Assembly: GCA_013399115.1 (NCBI GenBank)
Contig: VXAA01003926.1
Span: 81,292-145,291 of the forward strand
DNA: 64,000 nt
Reading direction: 5' to 3'
From: Anseranas semipalmata
Lineage: Eukaryota > Chordata > Aves > Anseriformes > Anseranatidae
Shown: positions 12,640-25,778 of the stretch, piece by piece
Position numbering within the stretch: position 1 is the stretch's first letter
How the letters are laid out: each line of letters starts with the position of its first letter
Program-made: the position numbers and the translations under genes
The notes under the pieces: generated by a model
Databases searched by the model: none
Seen by the model: the letters and a program-made list of their open reading frames with translations, nothing else
Told to the model about the DNA's origin: nothing

Positions 12640-15095
12640 GTGGTTTCATCAGTTTATTGCTTTTTGCAACCCGAACTTTGCTGCCATTTCACATATGGTC
12701 AAGTCTGTGCAGGAATACTCAATGCCATATACACTACAATGAAAAACAATGTTTTATCACAAGCCATACAACTGGTGGGAAAACAATCTAACCCCACATC
12801 AACATAATTTGAGAATCTGACAATAAATACATCATCTCCAAAAGCTATTGGCATTTACATTGATCAACTGATTATTTTTCAAGTTACTGAATAAAGAAAA
12901 ACTGGTGAGGGATCAAGTGCTCTGAAACACACGCTTTCGGTGTATTCAGGACATCCTCCCAACGCACACGTTCTGAACCCTTCCATAATTTCACTAATAC
13001 CTAATAAAATTAAGGTACTTCGTTTCCAGTTTAAATACCAGGAGAAAATAATTAGCACATTTCAATATATTAACTAAAAGACCATCTGTATAAAACTCTT
13101 CACACATGAAATATTTTTAAATTAAACAATATAATTATTATACTTACAGGAAAACAAACTAGAAATTTATTGCTAGTACAAAAATTAATGTGTTTTGAGG
13201 AGGAGGAGAAGTTAGATTAATATTATTGCTATAAACACAAACAGTGCCAGAGACGAGAATCTGATTTTCATATTTGCTTATCATCCACAACTGGCTTTCA
13301 AGGACACACAGGTACATGGGACTTATGAAAGCTGAGGTCCACAACTTGTTTCAAAATTATGTTTTATGATCTCATGTCATTTTATTGCCTTTTAGTGTAA
13401 CGGCCAGAATCAGTCTGCTGCTCCTGTGGTCTAACATTATCATTCATTAGATCTCTTCTCTATGGAGCAAATAACCCCCAAAAAATCTGCAACAACCATA
13501 ATCCTGCTTTCCCTCATTAGTTATTTGAATATTTTAAACTCAATACTGTGTTTATGTTAGCCCACAACAAAAATAAAAAAGTAGGAATGTTCACGATGTG
13601 GAGAGTCCAGGACTCTAAACAATGTTTCTAGGCCAACCTTTGATCAATTTGCTAACAAGCTTTCATTCCCCCAAAAAAGCATTTTTCACATACTGTGGAT
13701 TGAGTAATACTACTACTCAGTGCAAACAGTCATACCTACTACCCTACTACTAACAAAATCAAAACAAACAACTAAACCTGCTTGCAGGTCTGCACAGTCC
13801 AGTTTCTTCACAATGCACTGATTTCCAGTCACAAGAGCATATATTCATATAGGTTGGGTTTTTTTTGTTTGTTTTAGAAAAGCATGCTGCTTTCAGCAGT
13901 CATTTAGCTTGCTACTAGATCGTACTAATGTCTCAGCATGATTTTGTCATTTTTTTCTTCTACACACTCAGACAGTTGCTGACTTAAAAGCTGATCTGGG
14001 AAAACTAACAATTCAACCTCTCCCTTCAATTAAACAGTCAACACTAGAGTTCGTAAGGGTTATCATCAATGTAAACTATTAAGATTACAACAGCTGTAAT
14101 TAATTACTAAAGGATTGTAAAGTAAACCAATAGAAATTTTAGCCTAGTCATAGATTCTATTATTGCTAAATGGAAGGTTTACAGAAACCAGTGTTTTACA
14201 GACCTAGCAATTCTCAAGTCACTCAAAAAAAAAAAAAAAAGGCCAGATTTTGTATTAATGCCACTTCTTTAATTGGGGTAGCTGAACTCTGCTGCAAATC
14301 AACTATTTAGAAACATTTGTCTGGGTCTGAAGGAATAGAAATGTCAAAGACCGGGTACAGGTGAAAGCCTCCTACTGGTTGAATCATCTTATAACATGCC
14401 CTGGGATCCAAACATGCCTCATGATAAAGTAGGATTCTAACCCAACACATTAATCATTAATGCATCAATGATTTTAACATCAAATGTGAATGCTGAAGTA
14501 CTTACTAGAGAGTTGTTGCCACAACAGTTCCTTTTCTTTCACCCCCACTCCCACATTCCTCCTCCAAATAATATTAGCACAAAACCAAAAGAATATTTAT
14601 ATTTGAGGGAGAAACACAACGGTCAAGTTGCAAGAAGTGAGAAACTTGAGAAGCATATGCCTTTCTTTTCATGGCATGCATGAAAAGGAGTCATACAGCA
14701 GGAACAGGATCCACAAAGACAGTAGTTCAACAGAAAATAATTCTTGTATGCTGTTAAACAACTCAGGCTAGCGTTGTGCGTACCATATACATCTGAAAAC
14801 AAAAACTCTGCTTTTCTTCCAACAACTTAAAACATTAAATATTTTAAATGGATCTCTGTCAACTCCAAGTTGTATTTACATAGTTATCCACAAAAACGTG
14901 CAAAGTAAAAGCTGACATCAAAATAAATTTAAAAGTCCGACAAATTGAACTTGACATTAAAAAAAAAAAAAAAAAAGGCAGCAGAGACTCCGAGTCCATT
15001 TTATACACACTTTAAAGAGCTACTGAAGACGGTGAAAAGGTTGTTCCAACCAAACTTCTGGAAAATGAACAAATACAAACCATACTGCACTTCAA
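12640..15095 (-). other. ST3GAL5: probable ST3GAL5 3' UTR
   Basis: From the stop codon down to about 12.64 kb the sequence is AT-rich, has no recognised transposon and no other ORF that I can support. It includes long homopolymer runs, A16-A17 on the plus strand near 14226 and 14959. Several reverse-strand AATAAA hexamers occur (13386-13381, 13171-13166, 12658-12653), so alternative 3' ends are possible. The extent is inferred from the hexamers, not from transcript data. Confidence 0.55.
12653..12658 (-). terminator. candidate distal polyadenylation signal of ST3GAL5
   Basis: AATAAA on the minus strand is followed, in transcript direction, by a T- and GT-containing stretch (tatttatgtatttgtctc, plus coordinates about 12633-12616). 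This resembles a downstream element. Other AATAAA copies lie closer to the stop codon. Confidence 0.4.
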
Positions 15096-15362
15096 TCAGG
15101 AGCTGTCTTTGCTGCAGAATTCACAATGTATCCCACCAGTGAGGTCTTTAACAACTTTTTCTTTGACCAGTTTTTGCAGTAATTTTGTTTCGCCTGTCAC
15201 ATTGTGCATAGTTTGTCTGTTCATGGCAGCCATGCAGAGGTTGTTGTAATAGTGCAAAGGTGTGCTGGGCTGATCGAGGTCATATCCAAATCCTGCTATG
15301 CTCACTTCATCACATAAATGTGTGGCCAGAACGACTGCCATGACCCCAATTGTGGGTACATT
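15096..15362 (-). CDS. ST3GAL5: ST3GAL5 last coding exon: sialylmotifs S, III and VS, stop codon
   Basis: The acceptor is ccctttttag before 15362 and the stop codon TGA is at 15098-15096. It encodes residues 282-369. Sialylmotif S reads [19 protein letters not shown]. Motif III is in TPLHYY (H318, Y319). Motif VS is HNVTGE (H334 and E339, the HX4E pattern; the His is the presumed catalytic base of GT29 enzymes). The NVT at 335-337 is a potential N-glycosylation sequon that also occurs in human. The human protein ends at the Glu-Phe that is residue 363 here; this reading frame continues six residues (CSKDSS) before its stop. Confidence 0.95.
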   Translation of the reverse strand, partial: NVPTIGVMAVVLATHLCDEVSIAGFGYDLDQPSTPLHYYNNLCMAAMNRQTMHNVTGETKLLQKLVKEKVVKDLTGGIHCEFCSKDSS

Positions 15363-18300
15363 CTAAAAAGGGGAAAACAAACAAAAAAAAAGCCTGTTGA
15401 ATTCAAATGGCTTCACATATTCTTCTTTACTGGTTTTATAACACTTTACAATTTTTAATGCATTTGTCTGTTCTCTCTCTCACTTAAAAATTATATCAAT
15501 CAATTAAAACTATAATCAATTACAACTAAAAATCAATTAAAGGATCAAGTAAAACTAAAAATTTCAGGGCCCAATATCAATACAATATAAATATTTGCCT
15601 TTAACAAGAATTTTGGCTTTCAATGCTACATTTTTTTTCTGTGAATTGAAGGCAAGGCACCCTATTACTATGTAATTTAACTGCAAGTGAACTCTTGCTC
15701 CACACACACAAACAACTCCTGACATGCAGTTAAAACTTGGCATTTCTTCATATATGCTTGCTTCAGTCCTGGGCAACGAGCACTCTAACAGTATTCTTCA
15801 GAAAACTACCTTTCACTGAACAACCCTTGAAGAAGGTGAGTATACTACAGTCCATGTAGAAGATAGCTTGGTATATTACATTATTGATATAAATAAACAT
15901 TCCAAGATGTGAAGAACCTTCAAAACATTTGTGCACTGTGTTACCATTAACAGCTTTCACATGAAGTAAAAAGGCAATGGTTATTCAGTACCTCTCATAG
16001 TTCAAGAGAACTGACACCCACTTTGTCAAATACTTAAAATTTAACAAAAATGCAGCGCTTAATTAAATTGGGCAATTCATCACTCCATACCATTGCTGAA
16101 GCTAAGGATACAGAGGGAAGATACACCCACCAGCTGCTATCAAGCACCATGGCATCCACAGCAATTCCAATAGTTGGGAGTACCTGCCAGAGGGAAGCCT
16201 GCTTTACACTTCTGACGCTTCCACACCCCCTCTGCTTTCCCCACTGTTGGAGACATACCTGTCTATAGCTGATCTCTGGTTTGACTTAACGGGGCTGCTC
16301 CTAACACACTAGTGAATCAGATGTCTGTTTTGAATATTTAACACCAGTCAAAATGATGTGCGAGTGAACACACTACTGGAGTGAATTCGTGTCTCGCTGC
16401 ATCTGAATGCTTTGTACAACAGGCCATCTCATGTCAGCATGCACACGCATAATACTTCATCTAAAAAAGGTGAACTGAAATCCTAATTTGATTTTATACA
16501 AATAAAGAAAATGCAAGTCTCCTGAGAGAGAGTTAATTTCCCCATTACTTCAGACCAGCTCTGACTTTGCACAGGAGAACTATACTGAAAGAAGAACCCA
16601 AACCTTTTTTCAGTTTCTTGTTTTTTTCCTTTATACAGTTTCTTTCTCCTAAAATGAAACTTCTTACCTTATCCCAACCCCAGAATATTGATCGAGGTTT
16701 GGGGAACTGTAAAATGTCCAGAGCTGTCTCTTTAACAATGACTGGATTCAGAATCCGAAACTGTTTTGATGTAAAAGGAATTTTCTTAGCAACCTCCTTC
16801 CAAAAGAAAAGTCGTATCCACAGAGACTAAGAGAAAGAAAAAAAATAGTTGACCAAATGGAAACTCTGACACTATGAAGGGCACAGCAGACATGGTACAC
16901 AAGTTATAGAATTCACCACTGATACTGAGAAACTCAGGAAACAGTTTACAGCTAAGTTCATTCAGAAATACCAGCATACTGCTCAAGTGATAGGCCTAGA
17001 AGAGGAAAAACCTTCAAAGTATTCGGAATTGCAGAGGGGGAAAAGTTTGCTTATTCTGAATATTTGACTGCACTGCGTGTTTAATCAGTCAGCATATCCA
17101 CCAGTTCTTCCACGTTCTTTGGACCCTCCGCAGCACAACTGCGCAGCAGCAGCATGTGAAGAAACAGGAAAGGGAATCGGTTTGCCACAAACATTAACCA
17201 GGGCATTCTGAAGCAAGCGCTGGACTTAAAACAATTGCTCGGGCTTTGAAGCGAGCAGCTGTTGTTTGACAGCACGCACCTAGTGATAAATGTACCACTT
17301 CAGAAGAGGATTTACACTAGACTCAGCAAACTAGTTTCTGATCTCATGCCATTTGCAGTCAATTAGATGCATGCTAAAAAAAAAAAAAACACAAGTAGAT
17401 CAGGCTCACTTAACAAATCGCTCCACATAACACGTAACACTAAGCAAATGATAAAACTGATATAGCTGCAACATAGGTCTGTATTTGTTTTATACAGGCT
17501 TTTTTTCCTGCTCTAAGGTGCAACTCCACAGCAGCTTAAACTGATTAAATGGGGTTTGCTGTGGTCTCATCTTCCTACCTGTGCTCTGGAGCAGTTTAGT
17601 AAAGTACTAGTGCCCGCACAGGAAGCTGATCCAACTGAAAGCCTAATATTTGAAACAAGTAAAAACATTCCGTTTCCAGATCAGTTCCCAAAACTGGCTC
17701 TCTGCACCAGGAAAAACACCAGAGCAAGGAAAAAGGTGGGAATGGACAGGCAGTGCTGGGGACAGAGCAGAAACGTGGCAATCTGGTATTGGATTAATAT
17801 AAGTTGCTGCAGAATCACATTTCTTTATGCTCCTTTTTAGCATAAATACAAACATCCTGTTTAATCATCTATAGCACGTGAACAATAAGAGGGAAAGAGC
17901 CTGGGAAAAGAACACAGCACACCAAGCCTAATAGAGCAGGACAAGGAGACTGGGACCACAAGCCAGAAGACCAGATACTGGGATAGACTTGGATTTTCTT
18001 TTCTCCTCTTCAATTGCATATTTAATGAATACTGATGCATATTACCCCAGTTCTGCTCCTAAGACATGCAACGCAATAAAAGGTACCCTTTTCATAAAGC
18101 ACACACTTTAACTCATTGACAGAGGATGTTGCAGATGCCAAAAAGCAACCACACTTTCAATCACCAAAAAGATCTCAATACAAAAAGGTGTCCTTGTACT
18201 AGTTATTCCTGAAAACATATCTTTAAAATATGATATAGCCAGACAGCTTGTAAAACAAGATAGGGATTCAACTTAAGTTAGGAATTTGCTCATTGGCAAA

Positions 18301-19848
18301 GTTACCACACCCCTGCAGGACCAACAGGACAGATCAACATTGTCTTGTCCCTTGTAAAAAAAAAAAAAATTTAGGCAGCAGCTCTTCAATTTGCATAAAT
18401 TCATGCACTCAAGAATATCTCCTCTATACAAAACATACTTGGATTATTCAAAATAAGGCAACATCCCTGTACTAAAGTAGCAGCAGATAGTCATGGTCAC
18501 CAGGTGTTCCATATGCTTTCATGTTGTAAAAATAAAATAAATCACAAAATTAAAAAGGGAGCTTAAAGTAGCTAAACTATTATGCATCATGTTGTTAAGA
18601 AATTTGACAGGCTTTCTTCTCAAACTATCTAAAAATGTAGAGCATTTGTCTTCGGTCTGTGGACAGAAAACCCCAGCTAGGGGTTTTCAACTTATGGAAA
18701 GTAACTGCCTGCACATTGAAAGAGGTGAAAACCACCAGTTTAAAGAGTTTGGAACCATGGAGCCCTTCTATCAGTTCTTTAAGAATCTCTGCACTTCTGT
18801 AAATATTCAATAAGAAATGAATGATCTCTTAATTCTGGAACCACAGACAAATATGAACTAACAACTGGAATACTTCGATTATACATTAACTGCATACCCA
18901 TTGCAGCAGCACAGACTTCAGTGGTTAAAAAAAATGGGACTGGCAGCCAGAAATCTCATTTCTACTTCAGGCTCTGCAGACGTGAACAGGTCACTTAAAC
19001 CTCATGTGAAATTAGCTCTACTTTAGAGAACAGGCAACATGTCACGTGGCTTAGTGTCTGTAATCTACCAATATCTGCAGAAAAAACTGTTATTGTCAGC
19101 ATGGGGCTTAACCCTGAGTGTTGTTACCAACTGTAACTAGGAGACATAGCTAAAAAAAAGTTACATAAAAGATCCTCAATATAATAAACCAGGAAGTAAG
19201 GCATCAGTCAACTTTTTAAGCATTAGACAAAAACTGAACGAAAAATGACAGGTACATGCCACTGCCACTTTACATACCAAGGTTTCGTTTTTTACCATTG
19301 CTTGAAGCCAATTGAAATCAACACTTTTAAACAAAACAGCCACAAATAAGCTAGCAGGAGGATACTCGTGTTCAGAAAGCGGGGCTCCTTCTGGGTAAGT
19401 CATCCGTATAGTAGTTTTGTTACCAACGTGATCTGTGTATCCTTGAACCGGTGCATCATTTAACCTAACAAAAAAGTTGAGAGAAACCGTATTTAATAAA
19501 CACAGTGTGCAACCTCATTAAAACATCAGACACTAAACAAAGAACGTGTATTTGGCCTGTGGATTTTTTTTTATTTTTTCTTTTTTTAAACGGAGCAGAG
19601 TACAGCGTTTTCCTCCGTATCTCCATGTTCCTCACCTCACACACTCATCCATCCCCTATCTTTGAGAAGAAGCCAGTTCTATTTCTGGGCTAGCTGGCAG
19701 AAGTGCAAAACTTCAAAAGGAAGAACTTGAATAGAAAAGCAGCTTTAAAGAGCATTGCAGAATTTCACATTCACTGCCTTGTGCCAACTCAAGAGTCTTA
19801 AAAGAAGAAGGGAAAGAAAACACGCAGGCAGTTTTCTGCATTATTTTG

Positions 19849-19889
<41 letters not shown>

Positions 19890-22800
19890 CATTACACACA
19901 GGAAAGGCATTCAAATTATTCCTTCAGTAACATATAGGGCAAAGTAACACATTCTGTGGGTTTACGTCATTCCAGCTCACCAACAATTTCAGAAGCTAGC
20001 ACATTGCTTACAAGAACAGTGTCACCCAGCTCCATCATTTCTGCAGAACGGGAGAAATCCCACTGCCTTTTCTGCATCAACAAGAAAGTCACCTTCATGC
20101 TGCCAACCCTAATTTCAAATATCAAACAGATAATGCAAGTTCTCTGCCCCTCACCATGTCAAGATTTGTTCACCTTTATGTAAGAGGTATTGAATCACTG
20201 TAGCAATTCTTCCCTTTGTAAGAGGAAGAAGTCTTACTTTATACAGCTACTTATGAAAGGGCTTGTATTAAAAACTTGTGATTTTACATGATTCAAAATA
20301 CAAAGAACAACAGTTCAAACAGTAATATTCAAAAGGCACAAATATAGACCATATTCTGGACTTTAGCAAATATGGGTAATCACAGAAACCATGCACTGTT
20401 CCTGTAAATCTAAGGAAAGATTAAGCATGCCCTACAGTGTGTAAGCAAACTGTATACTGAAACACTAATTCATTTTTATTGTGGTTGAAACAGCTGTTAA
20501 AAAAACCTTTAAATAAGCATCCCAGCCAAACAAGGGGAAAAAAGACAGAAAGGAGTCCTAAAGGCTATCTCAGAAAGCTTAAATAAATAAAAACAAGATT
20601 GCTTATTTCTCTATGATCTCATTGGTTCCTACCTCAGTTGTGCCCGTGTTTTTTGGTATCTGAAGTCCACAAATAATTACACTGAATTCCTGCCTTGTGA
20701 ACACAACAATTTGTTATTCTGCTCCTAAGACTTTGAATTCTATCAATTCACCAGTAAATTTCAAAAAAGCACTTTCAGAAGTAGTCTGATGTGTTGTATA
20801 AGAAGTTGGAGACATTTTACCCTTAAAAAACAACATTGGCTCATAAAGTAAAGTTGAAATAGTTTGAAACCTTAAACAGAAACATACATACCTTATAACA
20901 ATATCATACTGATTCAATAAGTGACCTAGCTCTGATCCATAAAGAATTCCACCACTGCCAATAACAACACAACGTTTACAGTGTTTTGACTTCAAATCTT
21001 CTGGCAAATCGTGCTCAGGTAAGAGTTCAAGGAGATTTTTAAGCTTATCAAAGAACCTGTGAAATCCAAAGGGAGGTCCATATTTAAATAAAGCTTCATC
21101 TTCATTCATATTTTTTCCTACAAAGGGAGGTATGTCCATGCTGTATTTCTCTGCAAATAACTTTCCCATTTCTTTTTTCACATAAGAAGGTCGGCACTGT
21201 TCCTGCAACACAGCACTGGCATATTTTTGTGCTCTCTAGAAGAAAACATACATGATTTGAGTCAGGAAAGCTAGCTTCAAGAACAGAAAAAGCCCTCTTA
21301 GACCAATCCACCAGGTGACCACCAGCAGTTAAGCAAACACAGGGTTTTCTAAAGAGAACTTAAACATGGAAATACAAGACATTTTAAAGCAGTCACTAAA
21401 TAACAAACAGCTCAGGGTGAAAACCTGCCAGTGAGTGTCTCTCCATCCAATCATTTCAATCTGGATAGGAGTTGTTTTTTTTTCTAAAGAATAAATTAGG
21501 CTAGTAAAAGAGAGAAGCGAAAATGCTACCTTATTTCAAGGAAGATCTGCCCCAAAAGCTGCTTGAGAAAAAAAAAAAGTTAAATCTAAAATTGCCCTCA
21601 CCCATCTAATTCAGCAGTGAGACAACAAGTGCAATTCTACTCGGCTGCTCAATTGCGTGACCTGAATTCTGCCTGGTAGGCTTTTACCAGAGACATACCA
21701 GCTGGTTAAAAGTTCTGTCAAATGGCACGTTGGACCTGCTTACTGATCAAAATGAAGCAACACTTCTTCCAGAACTATTGCTAATGGTATTGCTATAAAA
21801 TGGTATTGCTAATGACTAAAACACAGCTTGAAGAGGAATGCAAAGGAGGGGGGAGGGAGCTAGGTCTTCTTTCAAAGACAAGTCACCAAAATAAAAGGCT
21901 GTGGTAATAAATTCCATAAAAAGATTAAGCTGTAAACTACAAATTGATTTGTCTCATTAAAAAAATGTTAATCATGCACATTTTTCAGAAATCCATACTG
22001 GCAAGATGGTATCAGAAGCAAGGAAGAAGAGAAATAGCAAAAGGTATTATTTTTAGTCACTTAAAAGAATCCTTTTGCACATCCTCTTCCCTGATGTAAT
22101 TCTGCTCATCTTTCCTCCACTTTAACCAAAACAAACAAAAAACCTACATTAGCAGACACAGAGGTCAGAGACAGATTCAAATCTAGTGCTAACTCAGTTC
22201 CCCTTCTGTACTACTACAGAAAGGGAAGTGCATGTCTGGGTGGCATGGGAGGAAGCAAGTTGGGCATGTATTTTATTTTATTTTTATTAAAAAAAGAAGA
22301 AACAAGATTAATCTACAGTACTACCTCTGCCACAAAAGCCTCTGCAAGTCTGGGTATAAACACCCCACTTTTTCCTGGGCAAAGTACAACTGAGCAACTT
22401 CAGGGTGCACTTCAGCAGCAAGTGCATCTCTGGAAGAGCCTCATTTTTAAGGCTGACAGTTGTGCAGCCCACCAGTGAAAGCTAATGCCAGTCACCAGAC
22501 AACTGCCCCAAACAGTTTACAATTGGCTGCTACCTAGCTAGACAAAAAGCAATACTATTTCCTCATCCCTTATCTACCACAAACAAAATGAATCGTGGGA
22601 CAGCAATAAGTACACATCCACTCAGTCTTTAGGTTTGCTTGGATTAAGGTGGTTGTTGTTTGGAAGCAAGAATATGTTACTGAGAAAAGAATTAAGTCAA
22701 ATGAGAAGCAAAGGGGAGGCAAAGAGGTTCAGAAGGTGAACCTGTAAAAAAGAGGACTGAAGAAGGTGGGGAAGGATGCACACACAGCAATGCTAAGATG

Positions 22801-25778
22801 AGATCTTAAATCAGGGCTTCTGCTATATATAAATTGTGTCTCAGGGCTAAAACATTCAAAGACAGAAACTTAAGCCAAGGTAGGTACCGCATTATAAAGA
22901 GCAAGCAGGTTAAGTAGGCAAAGGCAGAGAAATGTCAGCAAGAACTAAAAGAAAGCTTTATTGGCTTCTGTTACAAAAGCTTAAAAGCCACATGCAAAAC
23001 TGTAGTAGACGTATCTGCTACCTTAAATAAATAAATAAATAAATTCTGCACAAATAAAGAGCTGTTCCCTCCTATGCATTTGACCTGTGATTCCAAAAAC
23101 ATCTGAGCAGCCACAAGGTAAAGCAGACTGGGGAATTGGCTTAGGTAAGTATAAACTTTTGGTTTAACGTGTTGGGTATGATTTTAAAAAAGTGTTACCT
23201 TTCATTTGCATTAATTTCCTGATCATGAGATTTGCACCAACACAATAGAAAGGTAACAAGCGAGGAGCAGGGGAGATAGCTCTCTGAAACCGAATGGCAG
23301 CTAAAAGCTGGCGTGAATTGGTCCCCTCTGGGCTGTCTCCTCTCTGTAGCACTGCTGGTGGCAGTCAGGTAACACCTCTGCTCCTGCTGGCACGTCAGGC
23401 CAGGCAGGGCCAGTGCTGAGGAACCATGGCCTTGGCTGAGCTCGAAGTCCCCACAGAGGAAGGCCAGTGGCAGGCACCTTTGCAGCAGACCCAGTGAAGC
23501 TTTGTCTCTTGCAATAACCATGCAATGAAGGCATGGCCATTCCACATGTTATTCTTAACAATCACAGAGTTATATCATTTTACCCCTAAAAATCTAGTTT
23601 CTTTATGCACTGGCGTTGCCACTCCACAGGAAGGAAAAAAAATAAAAAAAATAAACAGTTCTACACCATGAAATGAAGCAAAATATATTTTCCCCTCACA
23701 GGATGATTTCAGCATTCAAGTTCTTTGTTACAAATCCTTAGAACAGTCACACTGACAACTAACAGAACCTTTTTGTTTTAACCAGTAAAAAATACCAAAA
23801 AATACCAACCCTTACACGATCGAGGTCCACATATGGCGTTTTTGTTCTGTCACATTCTTCAGGGTAAAAATGTAACTTGAGGATATATAGGAAGCACCCT
23901 CCAACCACAAACAGTACAAGAAGTCTAAAAACAAATGAGTTCATGTAGGGGTTAGGAGAGGGTACAAAAATAGTAATTTTTTCCAGCAATCCATCAACTC
24001 CTAAATGAGTATTTTTTAAACAATTTTAAGACGGTTGAAGAACTTCAGATGAATATTTGCATTTGATTCAAACCAAGAAAACCTATGGCTTTGTTTCCTC
24101 CAAGTCTTTCACAACTCTTCAAAGCTACTTGCAGGAAAGTAAGAAAATACATAGATGCTTTGGTAAGAAAACCATCGCATACTGACACTTTGATTTTATC
24201 TAGTTCTATACCTGCATCGTATATTTTAAATGCATCTCTGACAAGTCAAACACCTCTCTTCACATAAAGTGACTTTTCCTACTATAAAAGAAACCTTATT
24301 TTGAAATACATATTTTCATGCAAGTTTTTTTTGGTTTTTTTTTGTTGTTGTTGTTTGTTTGTTTTTAAAAAAAAAAGAACCTCAAATTGCAAGGTTTTCT
24401 GTTAATGGCCACCACTCACAAACAAAACTTTCAACTCATTGGCAGGCCAGAATGCAGAATTTAGATGCTCTGGTTTATACTAAGAAGCCTAACTCAGTTA
24501 TTTCTTTTTTTCTTCTGCATGTTTTGGGGGTATAACCCTTTAAAACTGAGTGATATAAGCTATCTGTATTTTTGACCTACTCATTTCCCATTACTAAGGA
24601 ATCTCACTGTTGATCTCCACAGTTGGCTCATGTCAAGTCTAAACCAAGTTGCAAAAATTACTTCATTATTTGGTTAGATTGTGGCTGTCGCTCAGGTATG
24701 TCGTTTGAGCTTTATTATTGATTTTCATTTTAAATTTTAACTATTTCCTATGGTTTCCTAAGGACTGTACATTTGTTTAAATGTTTAAAAAAAATACGCA
24801 ACCTACAAAGCGTTCAGTGCTTCTTGAAACTCATTCACACAAATTTAATACAGGTTCCCAAGATTTTGGAAGAGAGGTGGGGGCTTGTACCACATGGGCC
24901 AATAGATGCAATCCTGGCAATACTCATGACGTGCAGTACGCGCCGCAAACAAGGTGGCCGCTGGAAAAGAAGCACTGTTCTCGCATTTGATTCAACTAAC
25001 TTCAATTTTGCACTGAGAGGGGTCTAAAGCCTTCGTTAGCAGCTAGGCTGTACCCCTGGAAATCAGATGATCTGGCAGAAACAGAAGACTGACAGACAGA
25101 TGAATGAGGCTGGTTTTCTTCTATAAAGGTTTATCAACTGTCTCTGGATTCAGCTGGGACTGCGCCATTCAGGTGCTCAGGACACCAGTGGATATAATAG
25201 TTTGGCTTTGCATTTTGCAGCTTTCAAACCTAGAAATTCATGTGGCAGAGAGGCATCACAGTAGTGAGTTTTTTTCATTTAAAATATGGTTCTGGACGTA
25301 CACTAGCCATGTACTCATTAATTCAAATTTGATGTTAAACTACAAGCAATGGAGTAATGAACACTTTGTGATGTAGCATTCCAGAAAAGTCTTTATAAGG
25401 AGACACTCTCCCCAAAATTAAAAATAAACAAACCACTAAACCTCACTGCCCTTCACTTTCCCCAATTATCAGACTCTACAAAGGACTTAACGTTATTATT
25501 TATCAGGGTATAAAAAAGACTAAAGTACTTGTGAGCAGAATACCAGAATCTTGCCAGGGAGAACTTGTGAGAGAGTCTAGGCTCCTCAAAGTGTTTTGGG
25601 TGCCCCAACGAAAGCTGTGTGCCTGACCCTCCATTCAGTTCCTGTGGCAATCCCGTACCTTGATTTTTGCATCCTTTCTGTAACTGCCCAAGCTAGGGGG
25701 AGAGCAACTGCCTCTGTATTACCATTACAATGACACTTACTTGGGAGTACCTTTTAAAAACCAGATTGGTCTTCTCAT
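15096..25778 (-). CDS. ST3GAL5: ST3GAL5, GM3 synthase (lactosylceramide alpha-2,3-sialyltransferase), spliced from six coding exons
   Basis: The coding sequence joins 25778-25741, 23924-23810, 21235-20892, 19464-19278, 16826-16668 and 15362-15096. All phases agree and the product is about 369 residues; the short human form starting MRRP is 362 by my count. The enzyme transfers sialic acid from CMP-Neu5Ac in alpha-2,3 linkage to the galactose of lactosylceramide, making GM3, the precursor of most gangliosides. It is a GT29-family type II Golgi membrane protein. Visible parts: cytoplasmic tail 1-13, membrane anchor about 14-28, stem, sialylmotif L about 137-184, sialylmotif S about 284-306, motif III around H318-Y319, and motif VS as H334-x4-E339. 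C140 and C298 are placed to form the disulphide conserved between motifs L and S. Identity with mammalian GM3 synthase is recalled from family knowledge, not from a search. All motifs are intact, so the gene looks functional. Confidence 0.95.
16668..16826 (-). CDS. ST3GAL5: ST3GAL5 coding exon 5: central catalytic domain
   Basis: This exon has exactly 53 codons in phase 0 at both ends, the same length as the corresponding human segment. The acceptor is tttctcttag before 16826 and the donor is AAG|GTAAGA (GT at 16667-16666). It encodes residues 229-281, with the landmarks [32 protein letters not shown] and, at the end, FWGWDK. These align without gaps to the mammalian PFWVRLFFWK to FWGRDK stretch. 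It links sialylmotif L to sialylmotif S. Confidence 0.95.
19278..19464 (-). CDS. ST3GAL5: ST3GAL5 coding exon 4: second half of sialylmotif L
   Basis: The acceptor is tttttgttag before 19464 and the donor GTATGT begins at 19277. It encodes residues 167-228, beginning LNDAPV, then [18 protein letters not shown] and [20 protein letters not shown], ending ETL. This completes sialylmotif L and continues into the central catalytic domain. The NKT at 180-182 is a potential N-glycosylation sequon that also occurs in the mammalian enzymes. The exon is 187 bases, one base completing Arg166 plus 62 codons, so it ends in phase 0. Confidence 0.95.
19853..19888. repeat. (AC)n microsatellite in the ST3GAL5 intron between coding exons 3 and 4
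   Basis: An uninterrupted AC run of about 18 units. Confidence 0.95.
20892..21235 (-). CDS. ST3GAL5: ST3GAL5 coding exon 3: stem and first half of sialylmotif L
   Basis: This is the largest coding exon, 344 bases, with acceptor cttctag before 21235 and donor GTATGT starting at 20891. It encodes residues 52-166, starting RAQKYA, through ECR/QCRP-like stem sequence, the segment [20 protein letters not shown], and the core of sialylmotif L ([10 protein letters not shown], residues 140-149). The split codon AG|G gives Arg166. Sialylmotif L binds the donor CMP-sialic acid in this family. Length and order of landmarks match human GM3 synthase residue for residue over this exon, by recall of the human protein. 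Confidence 0.95.
23810..23924 (-). CDS. ST3GAL5: ST3GAL5 coding exon 2: transmembrane anchor and start of the stem
   Basis: The acceptor AG at 23925-23926 is preceded by gtttttag. The exon encodes residues 13-51: a hydrophobic run ([15 protein letters not shown]) ending in YILKL, then an acidic and cysteine-containing stretch with EECD and YVD, which aligns with the mammalian anchor and stem. The 3' border is ambiguous. Ending after AGG at 23810 (donor GTTGGT) keeps the same length as human (DRVR|RAQ against DHVK|RAQ). Ending at 23816 (donor GTAAGG) uses a better consensus but drops two residues. Both keep the frame. Confidence 0.85.

Noticed and set aside
19713..19937. ORFs rich in Val-Cys or Thr-His
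   Set aside because: They are translations of the AC microsatellite.
20714..20891. Continuation of the ST3GAL5 exon 3 frame beyond the donor
   Set aside because: It reads through the GTATGT donor into intron; the homologous sequence resumes at 19464 in the correct phase.
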